A stretch of 53,769 bases of DNA from an uncultured Myxococcales bacterium. GTDB taxonomy: Bacteria; Myxococcota_A; UBA9042. Location of the stretch: the NCBI GenBank assembly GCA_903896545.1, contig CAITYF010000103.1:1-53769 (forward strand). Direction: 5' to 3'. Of this stretch, positions 8,924 to 17,251 are shown piece after piece (within the stretch, counting starts at the first letter, position 1; each line of letters begins with the position of its first letter). The translations under genes and the position numbers were made by a program. Under the pieces are notes generated by a model. It worked only from the letters and a program-made list of their open reading frames with translations. It was not told where the DNA came from and ran no database searches.

Positions 8924-10342
8924 ATGGCCACGGATTCCCTTCGCACGTTCGACGTCATCGTTTTGGGCTCCGGTCCCGGCGGCTACGTGTGCGCCATTCG
9001 CCTCGCCCAATACGGTCTGAAAACCGCGTGCATCGACAAAGGCGCGCTCGGTGGCGTGTGTCTCAACGTCGGCTGCATTCCGTCCAAGGCCCTCATCCAC
9101 GCGTCCAAAGTCTACAAAAAAGCCAAGGACGGCGCGGTCATGGGCGTGATTGCCAACGACATCCACGTCGACGTCACGGCGATGCAGGCTTGGAAGACGG
9201 GCATCACGCAGAAGCTGTCCAACGGCATTGGCGGGCTCTTCAAGGGCAACGGCGTGACGCACATCGCGGGTACGGCGAAGTTGGCCGGACCGGGCAAGAT
9301 CGTCGTCACGGGCGCAGACGGCAAGACCGAGACGGTCGCCTACGGCAAGCTCGTCTTGGCGACCGGGTCCTCGCCGATCGAGATTCCCGGTTTCGCGTTC
9401 GACGGCAAGCAGATCATCGACTCGACCGGCGCGCTGGCGCTGACGGAATTGCCCAAGGCGATGGCGGTCATCGGCGGTGGTGTGATCGGTCTGGAATTGA
9501 CGGATGTGTACGCGCGGCTGGGCGTGCAAGTCACCGTCATTGAGGCGGCCGATCGCATTCTCTCGATGTTTGACGCCGACGTGGCGCGTCCCGTCTACCA
9601 GAAGCAGATCAAACTGGGCGTGAAGCACCTTCAAGGCGCCAAGGCGCTGGGTGCCGCGAAATTGCCGAACGGTCGCGTGCGCGTGGACGTGGAAGTCGCG
9701 GGCAAGCCAGACGCGGTGGAAGTGGACGTGGTGCTGGTCGCGGTCGGTCGTCGGCCGAATACGGCGAATCTGGGGCTGGAGACTGTGGGCCTTGCCCCGG
9801 ACAAGCGCGGCGTCATCGCGGTGGACAACCAACTGAAAACGACGGCGGCGAACATTTGGGCGATCGGAGACATCACGCCGGGGCCTATGCTCGCGCACAA
9901 GGCGTCCAAGGACGGCGAAGTGGCGGCCGAGTCGGTTACAGGCAAAAAGACGGCGATGGACGTCATCGCGATTCCGAACGTGGTTTACACAGACCCGGAG
10001 ATTGCGACGGTGGGGCCGACGCTGGCCGAACTGCAGGCGACGGGCAAGCCGCTGAAGATCGGCAAGTTCTCGTTTGGTGCCCTGGGCCGCGCGATGACGG
10101 CCAATGCGGGCGATGGCTTCGTGCGCATCATCAGCGAGCAGAAGACGGACACGATTCTGGCGGTGCAGATTGTCGGCGCGGAGGCGTCGGAGCTCATCGC
10201 GTCGGCCGGATTGGCGCTGGAGATGGGCGCGACGACCGAGGACATCGCCCTGACGGTGCACGCCCACCCGACGATGGCCGAGGCGCTGATGGAAGCGGCC
10301 CACGGCGCGATGGGGCATCCGCTGCACGCGTTGAAGCAGTAG
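8924..10342 (+). CDS. lpdA: Dihydrolipoyl dehydrogenase (E3)
   Basis: E3 reoxidises dihydrolipoamide on 2-oxoacid dehydrogenase and glycine-cleavage complexes, passing electrons through FAD to NAD. The 472-residue protein has an FAD-binding GSGPGG (15-20), the redox-active disulfide CLNVGC (Cys46 and Cys51), an NAD-binding GGGVIGLE near 187, a second FAD motif ending AIGDI, and the C-terminal HAHPTMAEA with the catalytic His-Glu pair. GGGAGAAA precedes the ATG. It is not next to E1 or E2 genes, so which complex it serves is unknown. A lipoate transferase (lipB) lies further along. It converges with the minus-strand oxidoreductase gene 17 nt away. Confidence 0.96.
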   Translation: MATDSLRTFDVIVLGSGPGGYVCAIRLAQYGLKTACIDKGALGGVCLNVGCIPSKALIHASKVYKKAKDGAVMGVIANDIHVDVTAMQAWKTGITQKLSNGIGGLFKGNGVTHIAGTAKLAGPGKIVVTGADGKTETVAYGKLVLATGSSPIEIPGFAFDGKQIIDSTGALALTELPKAMAVIGGGVIGLELTDVYARLGVQVTVIEAADRILSMFDADVARPVYQKQIKLGVKHLQGAKALGAAKLPNGRVRVDVEVAGKPDAVEVDVVLVAVGRRPNTANLGLETVGLAPDKRGVIAVDNQLKTTAANIWAIGDITPGPMLAHKASKDGEVAAESVTGKKTAMDVIAIPNVVYTDPEIATVGPTLAELQATGKPLKIGKFSFGALGRAMTANAGDGFVRIISEQKTDTILAVQIVGAEASELIASAGLALEMGATTEDIALTVHAHPTMAEALMEAAHGAMGHPLHALKQ

Positions 10343-10359
10343 ACGGGAAGCTCTCAGCC

Positions 10360-11988
10360 CTACGCCCGCCCCGCCTGATCCGCCAAGATCCGCTTGGCCG
10401 CTTGCTCGCCCGACATCAGCGCGCCCAGCACCCCGTGGCCCGCGCGGGTCGACGCGCCGCAAAAGTACAGCCCGCCCAGCGGCCCGCGGTAGCCCGGCCG
10501 ATTGCGCATGAACTGCCCTGGCGTCGCTGCGAGTCCGTACCCCGTGCCGTCCGTCGCGCGCGTGAACCGCGAGTGCGTCAGCGGCGTCGCCGATTCCTTG
10601 AAGACCGCCCGGCTCGCCGCACCCGGACACAGCGCGTCCAGACGTCGCAGTAGATCGTCCTCGATCGCCTGCTTCTTGGCCAAATACGTTGGATTCTTCC
10701 GATAGGTGTCATCCCACAGCGACTCCGGCGTCACACCCCACATCTCCGGCTTGCCCGCCGAAAGCGCCATGACTTCCACCCCCGTCATGCCTTCGGGCGC
10801 GTGTCCAGCCGTCGTCGGATCCTTCGCCGTCCCGCTGGTCACGTAACACCCACGCGGCGGCAAGCCCGCGGCGGCATCGCTGTAGAAGCGCTCCGCGTCG
10901 GTGTCGTCAAACTGCCAGTAGTTCGTCGCGCTCAGGCTGTTGACCGCCGGCGTCCCTTCCAGACCAAAGCACGCCAGGAACAGCGCGCCGCCCATCTGCA
11001 TGCCGTCGGCCTTTTGCACCCAGCCTTCAGGCAAGTGCTCCGGCCCCACCAATTTCAGCAGCGTGGCCTTGAGATCGGCGTTGGACAGCACCAACTTGGC
11101 TCGCACCTGATGCGATTCGCCGCGCACGGGCTCGGTCAGCACACCCACCGCCTTGCCGTTTTCCACCAGAATCTTGGCGATCCCGCAGCGCAAGTGCACC
11201 GTGCCGCCCGCAGCTTCGATCTTCTCCGCCAGTGCGTCCGCGATGACTTGCCCGCCGCCTTTGGGATAGTACGCGCCGTGAAAATAGTGGTTCGCCAAGC
11301 CACAGTGAAGGAACGCGCTCGCCTGCGACGGTGGCACGCCGTAGTCGCCCGACTGCCCCAACAGCACCGCGCGCAGCATCTTGTCCTGCGTGCAGTCGTC
11401 CAGCACCTGACCGATCGTCGCATTTTGGTAGCGGATCAGCAGGCGCCCGTGCAGCAGCGTGTCCAGCGCCATGCCAAAGCCCATTTTGCCGCCCGCCGAG
11501 TCGATTTTGCGTGACGCGCGGTCGATTTCGAGGAGGAGTTGCACGTACCGGTCGATGCCTTTCTTCTCCTTGGGGAAGTACTCGTAGAGTCGCTGGCGGT
11601 ACTTTTCGTGACTCGCAGGCACGCGAAAGCGCATGCCCGGTAGCACGATCGTGTCAAAACCGTCGGGATCCAACTGGGCGTATTCCAGCGTCACGCCGGC
11701 TTTTCGCAAAAGGCCGGGAATTTTGCCGTCTGGACCACAGTCGCCGATGTAGTGCAGGCCGACGTCGAAGCGCCAGCGCGCGTCGGACCGGCCGCGCTCG
11801 AACATCGTGACGCAACCGCCGGCGACATAGTGCTGGTCAAAGATCGCGACCTTCAAGCCGCTTTGCGCGAGTAGTGCGCCGGCCATCAAGCCACCAGGAC
11901 CGGCACCGACAATCGCGACGTCCACGCGGTCGGGAATCGGGGTGCGGACGCGCTCTGCGGTCTTGGCGATTGGCGAGTGCAGCGTCAT
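10360..11988 (-). CDS. CrtI/RetSat-like FAD-dependent oxidoreductase
   Basis: The 542-residue product belongs to the phytoene desaturase / all-trans-retinol 13,14-reductase-like flavoproteins. It has the N-terminal dinucleotide motif VGAGPGGLMAGALLA (about 27-41) followed by FDQHYVAGGC, a mid-protein YPKGGGQVIADALAE typical of the family, and a C-terminal GLYFCGASTRAGHG. The substrate cannot be predicted: carotenoid, retinoid and quinone-like compounds are all handled by relatives. The ATG at 11988 lies 1 nt past the pfkA stop, so the gene is probably translated from the pfkA transcript. The frame is open further upstream inside pfkA, but the flavin motif and conserved length fit 11988. Confidence 0.88.
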   Translation of the reverse strand: MTLHSPIAKTAERVRTPIPDRVDVAIVGAGPGGLMAGALLAQSGLKVAIFDQHYVAGGCVTMFERGRSDARWRFDVGLHYIGDCGPDGKIPGLLRKAGVTLEYAQLDPDGFDTIVLPGMRFRVPASHEKYRQRLYEYFPKEKKGIDRYVQLLLEIDRASRKIDSAGGKMGFGMALDTLLHGRLLIRYQNATIGQVLDDCTQDKMLRAVLLGQSGDYGVPPSQASAFLHCGLANHYFHGAYYPKGGGQVIADALAEKIEAAGGTVHLRCGIAKILVENGKAVGVLTEPVRGESHQVRAKLVLSNADLKATLLKLVGPEHLPEGWVQKADGMQMGGALFLACFGLEGTPAVNSLSATNYWQFDDTDAERFYSDAAAGLPPRGCYVTSGTAKDPTTAGHAPEGMTGVEVMALSAGKPEMWGVTPESLWDDTYRKNPTYLAKKQAIEDDLLRRLDALCPGAASRAVFKESATPLTHSRFTRATDGTGYGLAATPGQFMRNRPGYRGPLGGLYFCGASTRAGHGVLGALMSGEQAAKRILADQAGRA

Positions 11989-11989
11989 G

Positions 11990-13099
11990 TCAGTCTCCAA
12001 AACAAATGCCCACGGCGCGGGCGTGCTGCACCAATTGTCCTGCCGGGTCGACGTTGTGCGGTTTATCGATCCCCTCAAGCAGCGGTACGTTCTCGATCGC
12101 GGTGCCGCGCAGGCAGACCATGCGGTTCCACTTGCCGGCCAATGCGAGCGTTGCGGCCTCGGCGCCAAAACGCAGTGAAATGAACCGATCGTACGCGCAG
12201 GGCGATCCACCACGCTGAATGTGCCCCAAAACCGTCGTCCGTACTTCCGGTGCGCCGCGCGGCCGATCCCACGTCGCCATCGCTTCGCGCAGCGCCGCTT
12301 CCAGCGTTGCAGCAGCACCGCCTACGCGGGCGACGCTTCCCGACCGTCCGCCCTCAATGTGCTGCACGTGGCCACCTGCGGGGAATGCGCCTTCGGCCAC
12401 GACGATCAGCGTGTAGTTGCGATGCTCCTCGTCCCAGTGCCGACGAATTCGCGCCAGCACCGATTCCACCGAATACGGGATCTCCGGCACGAGGATAATA
12501 TGCGCGCCGCCGGTCAGGCCACTTTCCAGCGCGATCCAGCCGGCATAGCGGCCCATCACTTCCATGATCATCACGCGGTCGTGGGATTCGCCCGTCGTCT
12601 TCAGGCGGTCCAGCGCTTCCATCGCCGTTTCCACCGCGGTGTAAAAGCCGAACGTGTTGTCCGTGCTGCCCAGATCGTTGTCGATGGTCTTTGGGACGCC
12701 GATCACGTTCGCGCCCAACCGGTTCAATTCGTGCGCAATGGTGAGCGTGCCGTCGCCGCCGATGGCGATGAGGCCGTCCAAGCCCAAGTTCTTGATGTTG
12801 TGGACGGCCCGGAGGCTACGGTCTTCGGTCACTTCGACGCCATCGACCCGCGTCACGTAGCGAAAAGGGTTGCCGCGGTTCGTGCTGCCCAGCACCGTGC
12901 CGCCGCGCGAGAAGATGTCGCGCACCTCTGGCACGCCCAGATGACGCAGCTCGCCTGGTTCGACCAAACCTTCAAAGCCGTCAGGAATACCGAGTACTTC
13001 CACGCCAGCTTGCGCGCAAGTGCGCACGACGGCCCAAATGACCGCGTTCAAGCCCGGGCAGTCGCCGCCACCCGTCAAAAGGCCAATCCGTCGTGTCAT
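11990..13099 (-). CDS. pfkA: 6-phosphofructokinase, G/K-type (group III-like)
   Basis: PFK phosphorylates fructose 6-phosphate, the committed step of glycolysis. The 369-residue protein begins TRRIGLLTGGGDCPGLN, carries GGDGT at 114-118 and PKTIDND at 136-142. In the PFK family a Gly in GGDG favours ATP and a Lys in PKTIDND is otherwise typical of pyrophosphate enzymes. This G/K combination is known from ATP-using group III enzymes such as those of actinomycetes. GGGGAG lies about 7 nt before the ATG. The upstream in-frame extension is non-coding. ATP use is inferred from the motif only. Confidence 0.94.
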   Translation of the reverse strand: MTRRIGLLTGGGDCPGLNAVIWAVVRTCAQAGVEVLGIPDGFEGLVEPGELRHLGVPEVRDIFSRGGTVLGSTNRGNPFRYVTRVDGVEVTEDRSLRAVHNIKNLGLDGLIAIGGDGTLTIAHELNRLGANVIGVPKTIDNDLGSTDNTFGFYTAVETAMEALDRLKTTGESHDRVMIMEVMGRYAGWIALESGLTGGAHIILVPEIPYSVESVLARIRRHWDEEHRNYTLIVVAEGAFPAGGHVQHIEGGRSGSVARVGGAAATLEAALREAMATWDRPRGAPEVRTTVLGHIQRGGSPCAYDRFISLRFGAEAATLALAGKWNRMVCLRGTAIENVPLLEGIDKPHNVDPAGQLVQHARAVGICFGD

Positions 13100-13194
13100 G
13101 CGTATCTCCCCGGCGTGTTGCGCCGCGAAGCAGCGTAGCAGGCTGGCCGCAAAGCGGAAAGCCGATGCGCCTTCTGGCCCGCTCCCCGCGAGCG

Positions 13195-13203
13195 TGCTAC
13201 ACT
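13195..13203 (+). promoter_or_regulatory. Candidate extended -10 promoter
   Basis: TGCTACACT matches an extended -10 element (TGN plus TACACT) 33 nt before the start at 13236, in the gap divergent from pfkA. No convincing -35 hexamer precedes it, as is often the case for extended -10 promoters. Confidence 0.35.
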
Positions 13204-13235
13204 TTGCGCGCCGGTTTTCCGGTGTCGAGGTCCAC

Positions 13236-13664
13236 ATGCCCCGCTCTTGGCTTCTGATCCTGCCACTCACGCTGTTTGCCGCCTGTGGCGCGCCGATGGC
13301 GGGTACGTGGCATGGCACGTTTGACCGCGGACCCGTTACCGCACACCCGCTGGTGCTGCACCTGCAGGACGATGGCCAAAAGGGTTGGCTTGAAGTGCGC
13401 GAGCCCGGCCACCCGTTCGCCAAGTTCACCGTTTGCAGCGTCGACGTCGATCCCAACCGCCGCGTGACACTCACCTACGATGCGAACCGGCCAAATTGCG
13501 ACACGGGCACGCAGAATCCCGATCCGTCTGAAGTGCGCACGCTCAAAGGCCACGTCGGCGAAGCCGTTTTCTATGGCGACGTTGTGCGCGGCGTTGAAAA
13601 TCTTGGTTTCTTTCGTCTTTTTCGTGATGCAGAACACCTGCCAGAGGACGTGACCGGCAGTTAG
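13236..13664 (+). CDS. Small lipoprotein of unknown function
   Basis: The 142-residue product has a lipoprotein signal peptide with lipobox LFAAC (Cys17), so it is expected on the outer face of a membrane. The mature part begins with an MAGTWHGTF segment and looks like a small beta-rich domain of the kind found in lipocalin-like fold proteins, but no family is recognised. Two further Cys (in TVCSV and NCDTG) might form a disulfide. GAGG lies about 7 nt before the ATG. The frame is open to 13020, but that part is antisense to pfkA and lacks a signal. Confidence 0.72.
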   Translation: MPRSWLLILPLTLFAACGAPMAGTWHGTFDRGPVTAHPLVLHLQDDGQKGWLEVREPGHPFAKFTVCSVDVDPNRRVTLTYDANRPNCDTGTQNPDPSEVRTLKGHVGEAVFYGDVVRGVENLGFFRLFRDAEHLPEDVTGS

Positions 13665-13734
13665 CCGCAGCGTTCAAGCCGGTCTGGTCCGGCGTTTGTC
13701 TTTTCACCGGCAATTTTCACCTGAGGAGTATGTC

Positions 13735-14031
13735 ATGGCCGATTGTAATCTGACCCGTAGCCACAGCTTTCCGTCCGACGTCGCCACCGCCAAGCTGCAC
13801 ACGCTGGTTGGCAAGTTCCAGGAGTCGTACGGCAACATGATCGAGTCCGTGACCTGGGCCGATGACAAGCGCAGCGCCACCGCGGAAGGCAAGATGTTCA
13901 CCGCGCAGTTCGGCGTGACCGATTCGGCCATCAACGCCGAGATCGAGCTGAAGGGCTTCGCCGCCAAGATGGCCAAGGGCATGATCCAGCAGAAGCTGGA
14001 CAAGACCGTGTCCGACGAGTTCCCGGCCTAA
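13735..14031 (+). CDS. Polyhydroxyalkanoic acid system-type protein
   Basis: The 98-residue protein fits the small family annotated as polyhydroxyalkanoic acid system proteins: an N-terminal SHSFPSDVATAK segment, a central W plus alternating strands (VTWADDKRSATAEG), and a C-terminal helix ending in LDKTVSDEF. Relatives are found near PHA synthesis genes and on granules, but there is no phaC in this window, so a storage role is inference. GAGGAG lies 6 nt before the ATG at 13735. The stop abuts the ATG of the next gene (TAAATG), implying coupled translation. Confidence 0.7.
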   Translation: MADCNLTRSHSFPSDVATAKLHTLVGKFQESYGNMIESVTWADDKRSATAEGKMFTAQFGVTDSAINAEIELKGFAAKMAKGMIQQKLDKTVSDEFPA

Positions 14032-14967
14032 ATGGCCCACGCTTTTCGCGTTCTGGTAGTGGCTAGCGCGCTCCTGCTCTTGGGCATGGGCGCGCTGGCC
14101 CCGTCCGCTTTTGCCGCGAAGCCACCGGTGCGCGATGCGCTGACTGAGGCGCAAGTCTGCTACGGCGCTGGCGATCTCGCGTGCGTGTTGCGCGTGCTCG
14201 GTGCGGCTGCCGTTGCGCCGGATCAGGAATCCGAGAAGTTTCGCCTTCTCGCTTTTGCCGCTGCCCGCCTGGACCAACACGACGCCGCGCGGCAGCACTT
14301 TGCCGCCTGGGTCAAAACTTCGCCGAAGAATCGTCTGGAACGCGCAACGACGCCTCCGGGAATCTTTCAGGACTACTCCGCCGCGCTGCTCGCCGCGCAG
14401 ACGGACGCGCTCGACTGGACACCGCAGGTGCAAAATCAGCCGGTGTTGCCGCCGGTTGCCGTCACGCCGTCGGACTTGCCGCGATTCGCACCGCCGCAGC
14501 GGCAGTCCAGCGACCTTCCGCAGCGCATCACGTACCTGTTGGGGCTGCATGGGTCACTGCCCACCGTGAACGATTGGGGCCCGCCGCAAGCACACTTGGG
14601 CCTCGCGCTGGGCATCGAGCTCGACCTGCCGCACGGTTTTCGCGCCGGCATCCTCACCGGAGGCTGGCAGCGCCCCGACCACACCGTCTACCGCTGGAAC
14701 CCTTTCACGCTCGTTCGCGCCGGATGGGGCACGCGCTGGGGTGACCACGGTCTGGACCTGATTTTCGGTGCCGGTGTCGCGCTGGACACGGGCAATGACA
14801 GCGTTGTCGGTGCGCTCGCGCCCGCGTTGCGCTATCATTGGCGTCCAGCGGATCGCAGCGTGGGTTTCTTCACCGAAATCGCCAGCCAGACGCTTTTTGG
14901 CAGCCAAACAACCACGGAAGTCATCGGCCTGACATTGGGCGTGCTCTTGCGCCCTGGCAGCCACTGA
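14032..14967 (+). CDS. Exported protein, TPR-like N-part and barrel-like C-part
   Basis: The 311-residue protein has a signal peptide (about 1-28, ending AFAAKPP). Residues about 35-125 are helical and resemble a single tetratricopeptide-like segment (ALTEAQVCYGAGDLACVLR). A Pro-rich linker around 135-165 leads to a C-terminal part of alternating Gly/aromatic strands suggestive of an outer-membrane beta barrel. No named family is recognised. It is coupled to the PHA-type gene upstream (no gap) and lies 29 nt before moxR. Confidence 0.7.
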   Translation: MAHAFRVLVVASALLLLGMGALAPSAFAAKPPVRDALTEAQVCYGAGDLACVLRVLGAAAVAPDQESEKFRLLAFAAARLDQHDAARQHFAAWVKTSPKNRLERATTPPGIFQDYSAALLAAQTDALDWTPQVQNQPVLPPVAVTPSDLPRFAPPQRQSSDLPQRITYLLGLHGSLPTVNDWGPPQAHLGLALGIELDLPHGFRAGILTGGWQRPDHTVYRWNPFTLVRAGWGTRWGDHGLDLIFGAGVALDTGNDSVVGALAPALRYHWRPADRSVGFFTEIASQTLFGSQTTTEVIGLTLGVLLRPGSH

Positions 14968-14996
14968 TTCGTGAGCACCGCAACTTGAGGCCCGCT

Positions 14997-16040
14997 GTGG
15001 ATAGCGCCGCGACGACGGAAAATTTCACGACAGCTGAAGCCACGATGGACGATCTGGAAGCGCTTGAATTTGCGCGTTCGGCCCGCGAGCGCGTGTTGGC
15101 GCAGATCGGCAAGCGGGTCGTCGGACAGGATCAGGTCATTGATCTGCTCTTGACCGCGCTTTTTGCCAACGGCCACGCGCTCTCGATCGGCGTGCCGGGC
15201 TTGGCCAAGACGCTTTTGATCCAGACGCTGTCGGAGACGCTGCAACTGAAATTCGGTCGTATTCAGTTCACACCGGATCTGATGCCGTCCGACGTCACAG
15301 GCACGGAAGTGCTGGAAGAGGAACGCGCGACCGGGCATCGCGTGTACCGGTTCATTCCGGGGCCGGTGTTTGCACAGATTCTGCTCGCCGATGAAATCAA
15401 CCGCACGCCGCCCAAGACCCAAGCAGCGCTGCTTCAGGCGATGCAGGAGCGCAAAGTGACAGTCGGTGGTGTACAGCACCCGCTTGACGAGCCGTTTCTG
15501 GTCTTGGCGACGCAGAACCCGATTGAACAGCACGGCACGTATCCGCTGCCGGAAGCGCAGTTGGACCGTTTCATGCTGGCGATCCACTTTGACTATCCGG
15601 CTTGGGAAGAAGAGCTGGAAATTGTGCGGCGCACGACGGGTATCGAACAGCCGAACGTCGAGCCCGTGCTGACGCGGGCGCAAGTGTTGCGCGTGCAAGC
15701 GTTGGCGCGTGCGGTGCCGGTGGCTGACCACGTGCTGCAGTACGCGGTCCGCTTGGTGCGCGCGACGCGTCCCGACGACGCGATGTGTCCGGCCGGTTTG
15801 CGGCCCCTGCTGGCGTACGGCGCGAGCCCGCGTGCGTCGCAGTGCATCATCTTGGCGGCCAAGTCGCGCGCGGTGCTAATGGGGCGCGCGACGGTGAGCT
15901 TGGACGACGTGCGCGCCTTGGCCGTTGCGACCGTGGCGCACCGCGTCGTGCCGAGTTTCCGCGCGGAAGCCGAGGGCATGGACGGTCGCAAGTTGGTCGA
16001 GCGGCTGCTGGCGGAGATTCCCGCTGCCGTGACGGGCTAA
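14997..16040 (+). CDS. MoxR-family AAA+ ATPase
   Basis: MoxR ATPases act as chaperones, typically for VWA-domain proteins. The product shows Walker A GVPGLAKT (about 65-72), Walker B ADEINRTPPKTQAALLQAMQ, and the sensor region ATQNPIEQHGTYPLPEAQLD, with the usual C-terminal lid. The GTG at 14997 has TTGAGG 6 nt upstream and gives 347 residues. The ATG at 15045 gives 331, nearer the family average, but has a poorer ribosome site. It is followed after 3 nt by a DUF58 gene, the standard MoxR partner, and a BatA-type gene lies 4 kb downstream. Confidence 0.92.
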   Translation: MDSAATTENFTTAEATMDDLEALEFARSARERVLAQIGKRVVGQDQVIDLLLTALFANGHALSIGVPGLAKTLLIQTLSETLQLKFGRIQFTPDLMPSDVTGTEVLEEERATGHRVYRFIPGPVFAQILLADEINRTPPKTQAALLQAMQERKVTVGGVQHPLDEPFLVLATQNPIEQHGTYPLPEAQLDRFMLAIHFDYPAWEEELEIVRRTTGIEQPNVEPVLTRAQVLRVQALARAVPVADHVLQYAVRLVRATRPDDAMCPAGLRPLLAYGASPRASQCIILAAKSRAVLMGRATVSLDDVRALAVATVAHRVVPSFRAEAEGMDGRKLVERLLAEIPAAVTG

Positions 16041-16043
16041 CCG

Positions 16044-17216
16044 ATGGCGGGCTTTGGCAACCTGGGCGGCGGTCTGGGACGCTGGCTGCAGTCGCGCCAA
16101 CGTCCCGCGCATGCGCCGCAAGCGCCTGCGCAAAAGCCACGCGACCGCGGCCGGCTCGAGCGCATGCCCGCGCCGCGCGGCCATGACGCGCTGCATGAAA
16201 AAGCTTGGAATGCCCAGCTCAACTGGTTTGCCGATGACGCCGCGGAACAGCAAACGCTGGCACAGCGCGCGACTGAGGTGCTTGCCGGACTTGGACCGCT
16301 GCAGCTACCCGCGCGGCAGGTCGATGACGGTCAACCGGGTGGTTTGCACCGCTCGCTGCGGCGAGGCGGCGGCGTGGAGTTCAGCGATCACAAGGAGTAC
16401 GCGCCCGGTGACGACCTGCGCCACCTCGACTGGAAGGCCTGGGCGCGCACGGACCGGTACTACATCAAGCGCTACGAGCAGGAAGTGCACGCGAGTTTGA
16501 CGCTGGTGCTGGACGCGTCCGCGTCGATGGGTTTCGCTGATGGCCAGAGTGACAAGTTCGACGCCGTGCGGCTTTTGCTCGCGGTGTTGGCGCTGGTGCT
16601 TGTGCGGCAGGGCGACGCGGTCGCGCTCGTTGTCATCGGCCATCCGGAGCTGAACGTTCCAACCGGTTCTGGTCTGCGACAGTTCAGCCAGGTCTGTGAA
16701 CGCCTCCAGGGGATCGCGCCGTCGGGGCAGGCGGGTCTCGACCACCTCGGTCCGGCGTCCTGGCGCGGCATGGATCGGCGCGGCGTGGCGGTCGTGGCGA
16801 CGGACGCGCTCGTGGCCCCTGAGATGGCCGTCGAGCCGCTCTACGACTTGAAGCGCACTGGTTTGGACGTCTTGCTCCTGCACACGCTGCACCCGCGCGA
16901 ACGCGACCTGGACTTTCACGGTCCCACGACGCTCGTCTGCCCGGAGACTGACGATCGCCGCTTGACCGATCCGCGGCTGACCAAGCCGGCGTTTCAACGC
17001 TTGATGTCCCAGCACTGTGACCGCCTGCGCACACTGACCACGCACGGCGGGCTTGGGTATCTCCAAGTGGACACGTCGATCGACCCCCGCGGCGTCATGC
17101 GTCAAGTCCTGCGCGCGACTGCACGCCTACGCAAACGCGCTGATCCGGTGCTGGACGCTGGCGCCTACGGCGATGGCGGCGTGGACACCGACGTGCTGCT
17201 CGCCGATGAAGGGTAG
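16044..17216 (+). CDS. DUF58 (VWA-like) protein, MoxR partner
   Basis: The 390-residue protein contains the DUF58 signature as SDHKEYAPGDDLRHLDWKAW followed by ARTDRYYIKRYEQE (near residues 112-145) and then a VWA-like fold starting LVLDASASMGF. DUF58 proteins accompany MoxR ATPases and are thought to be their clients in assembling membrane or metal-containing complexes. The biochemical job is not established. The N-terminus (first about 45 residues) is rich in Gln, Arg and Pro and looks disordered. It starts 3 nt after moxR. Confidence 0.88.
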   Translation: MAGFGNLGGGLGRWLQSRQRPAHAPQAPAQKPRDRGRLERMPAPRGHDALHEKAWNAQLNWFADDAAEQQTLAQRATEVLAGLGPLQLPARQVDDGQPGGLHRSLRRGGGVEFSDHKEYAPGDDLRHLDWKAWARTDRYYIKRYEQEVHASLTLVLDASASMGFADGQSDKFDAVRLLLAVLALVLVRQGDAVALVVIGHPELNVPTGSGLRQFSQVCERLQGIAPSGQAGLDHLGPASWRGMDRRGVAVVATDALVAPEMAVEPLYDLKRTGLDVLLLHTLHPRERDLDFHGPTTLVCPETDDRRLTDPRLTKPAFQRLMSQHCDRLRTLTTHGGLGYLQVDTSIDPRGVMRQVLRATARLRKRADPVLDAGAYGDGGVDTDVLLADEG

Positions 17217-17251
17217 ACGGTTGACGCGCGGTGCAGTTGTTGAGGTTTTCC

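Noticed and set aside
8843..10630. Minus-strand frame of 595 codons opposite lpdA
   Set aside because: It is antisense to a clearly conserved enzyme and shows no recognisable protein features.
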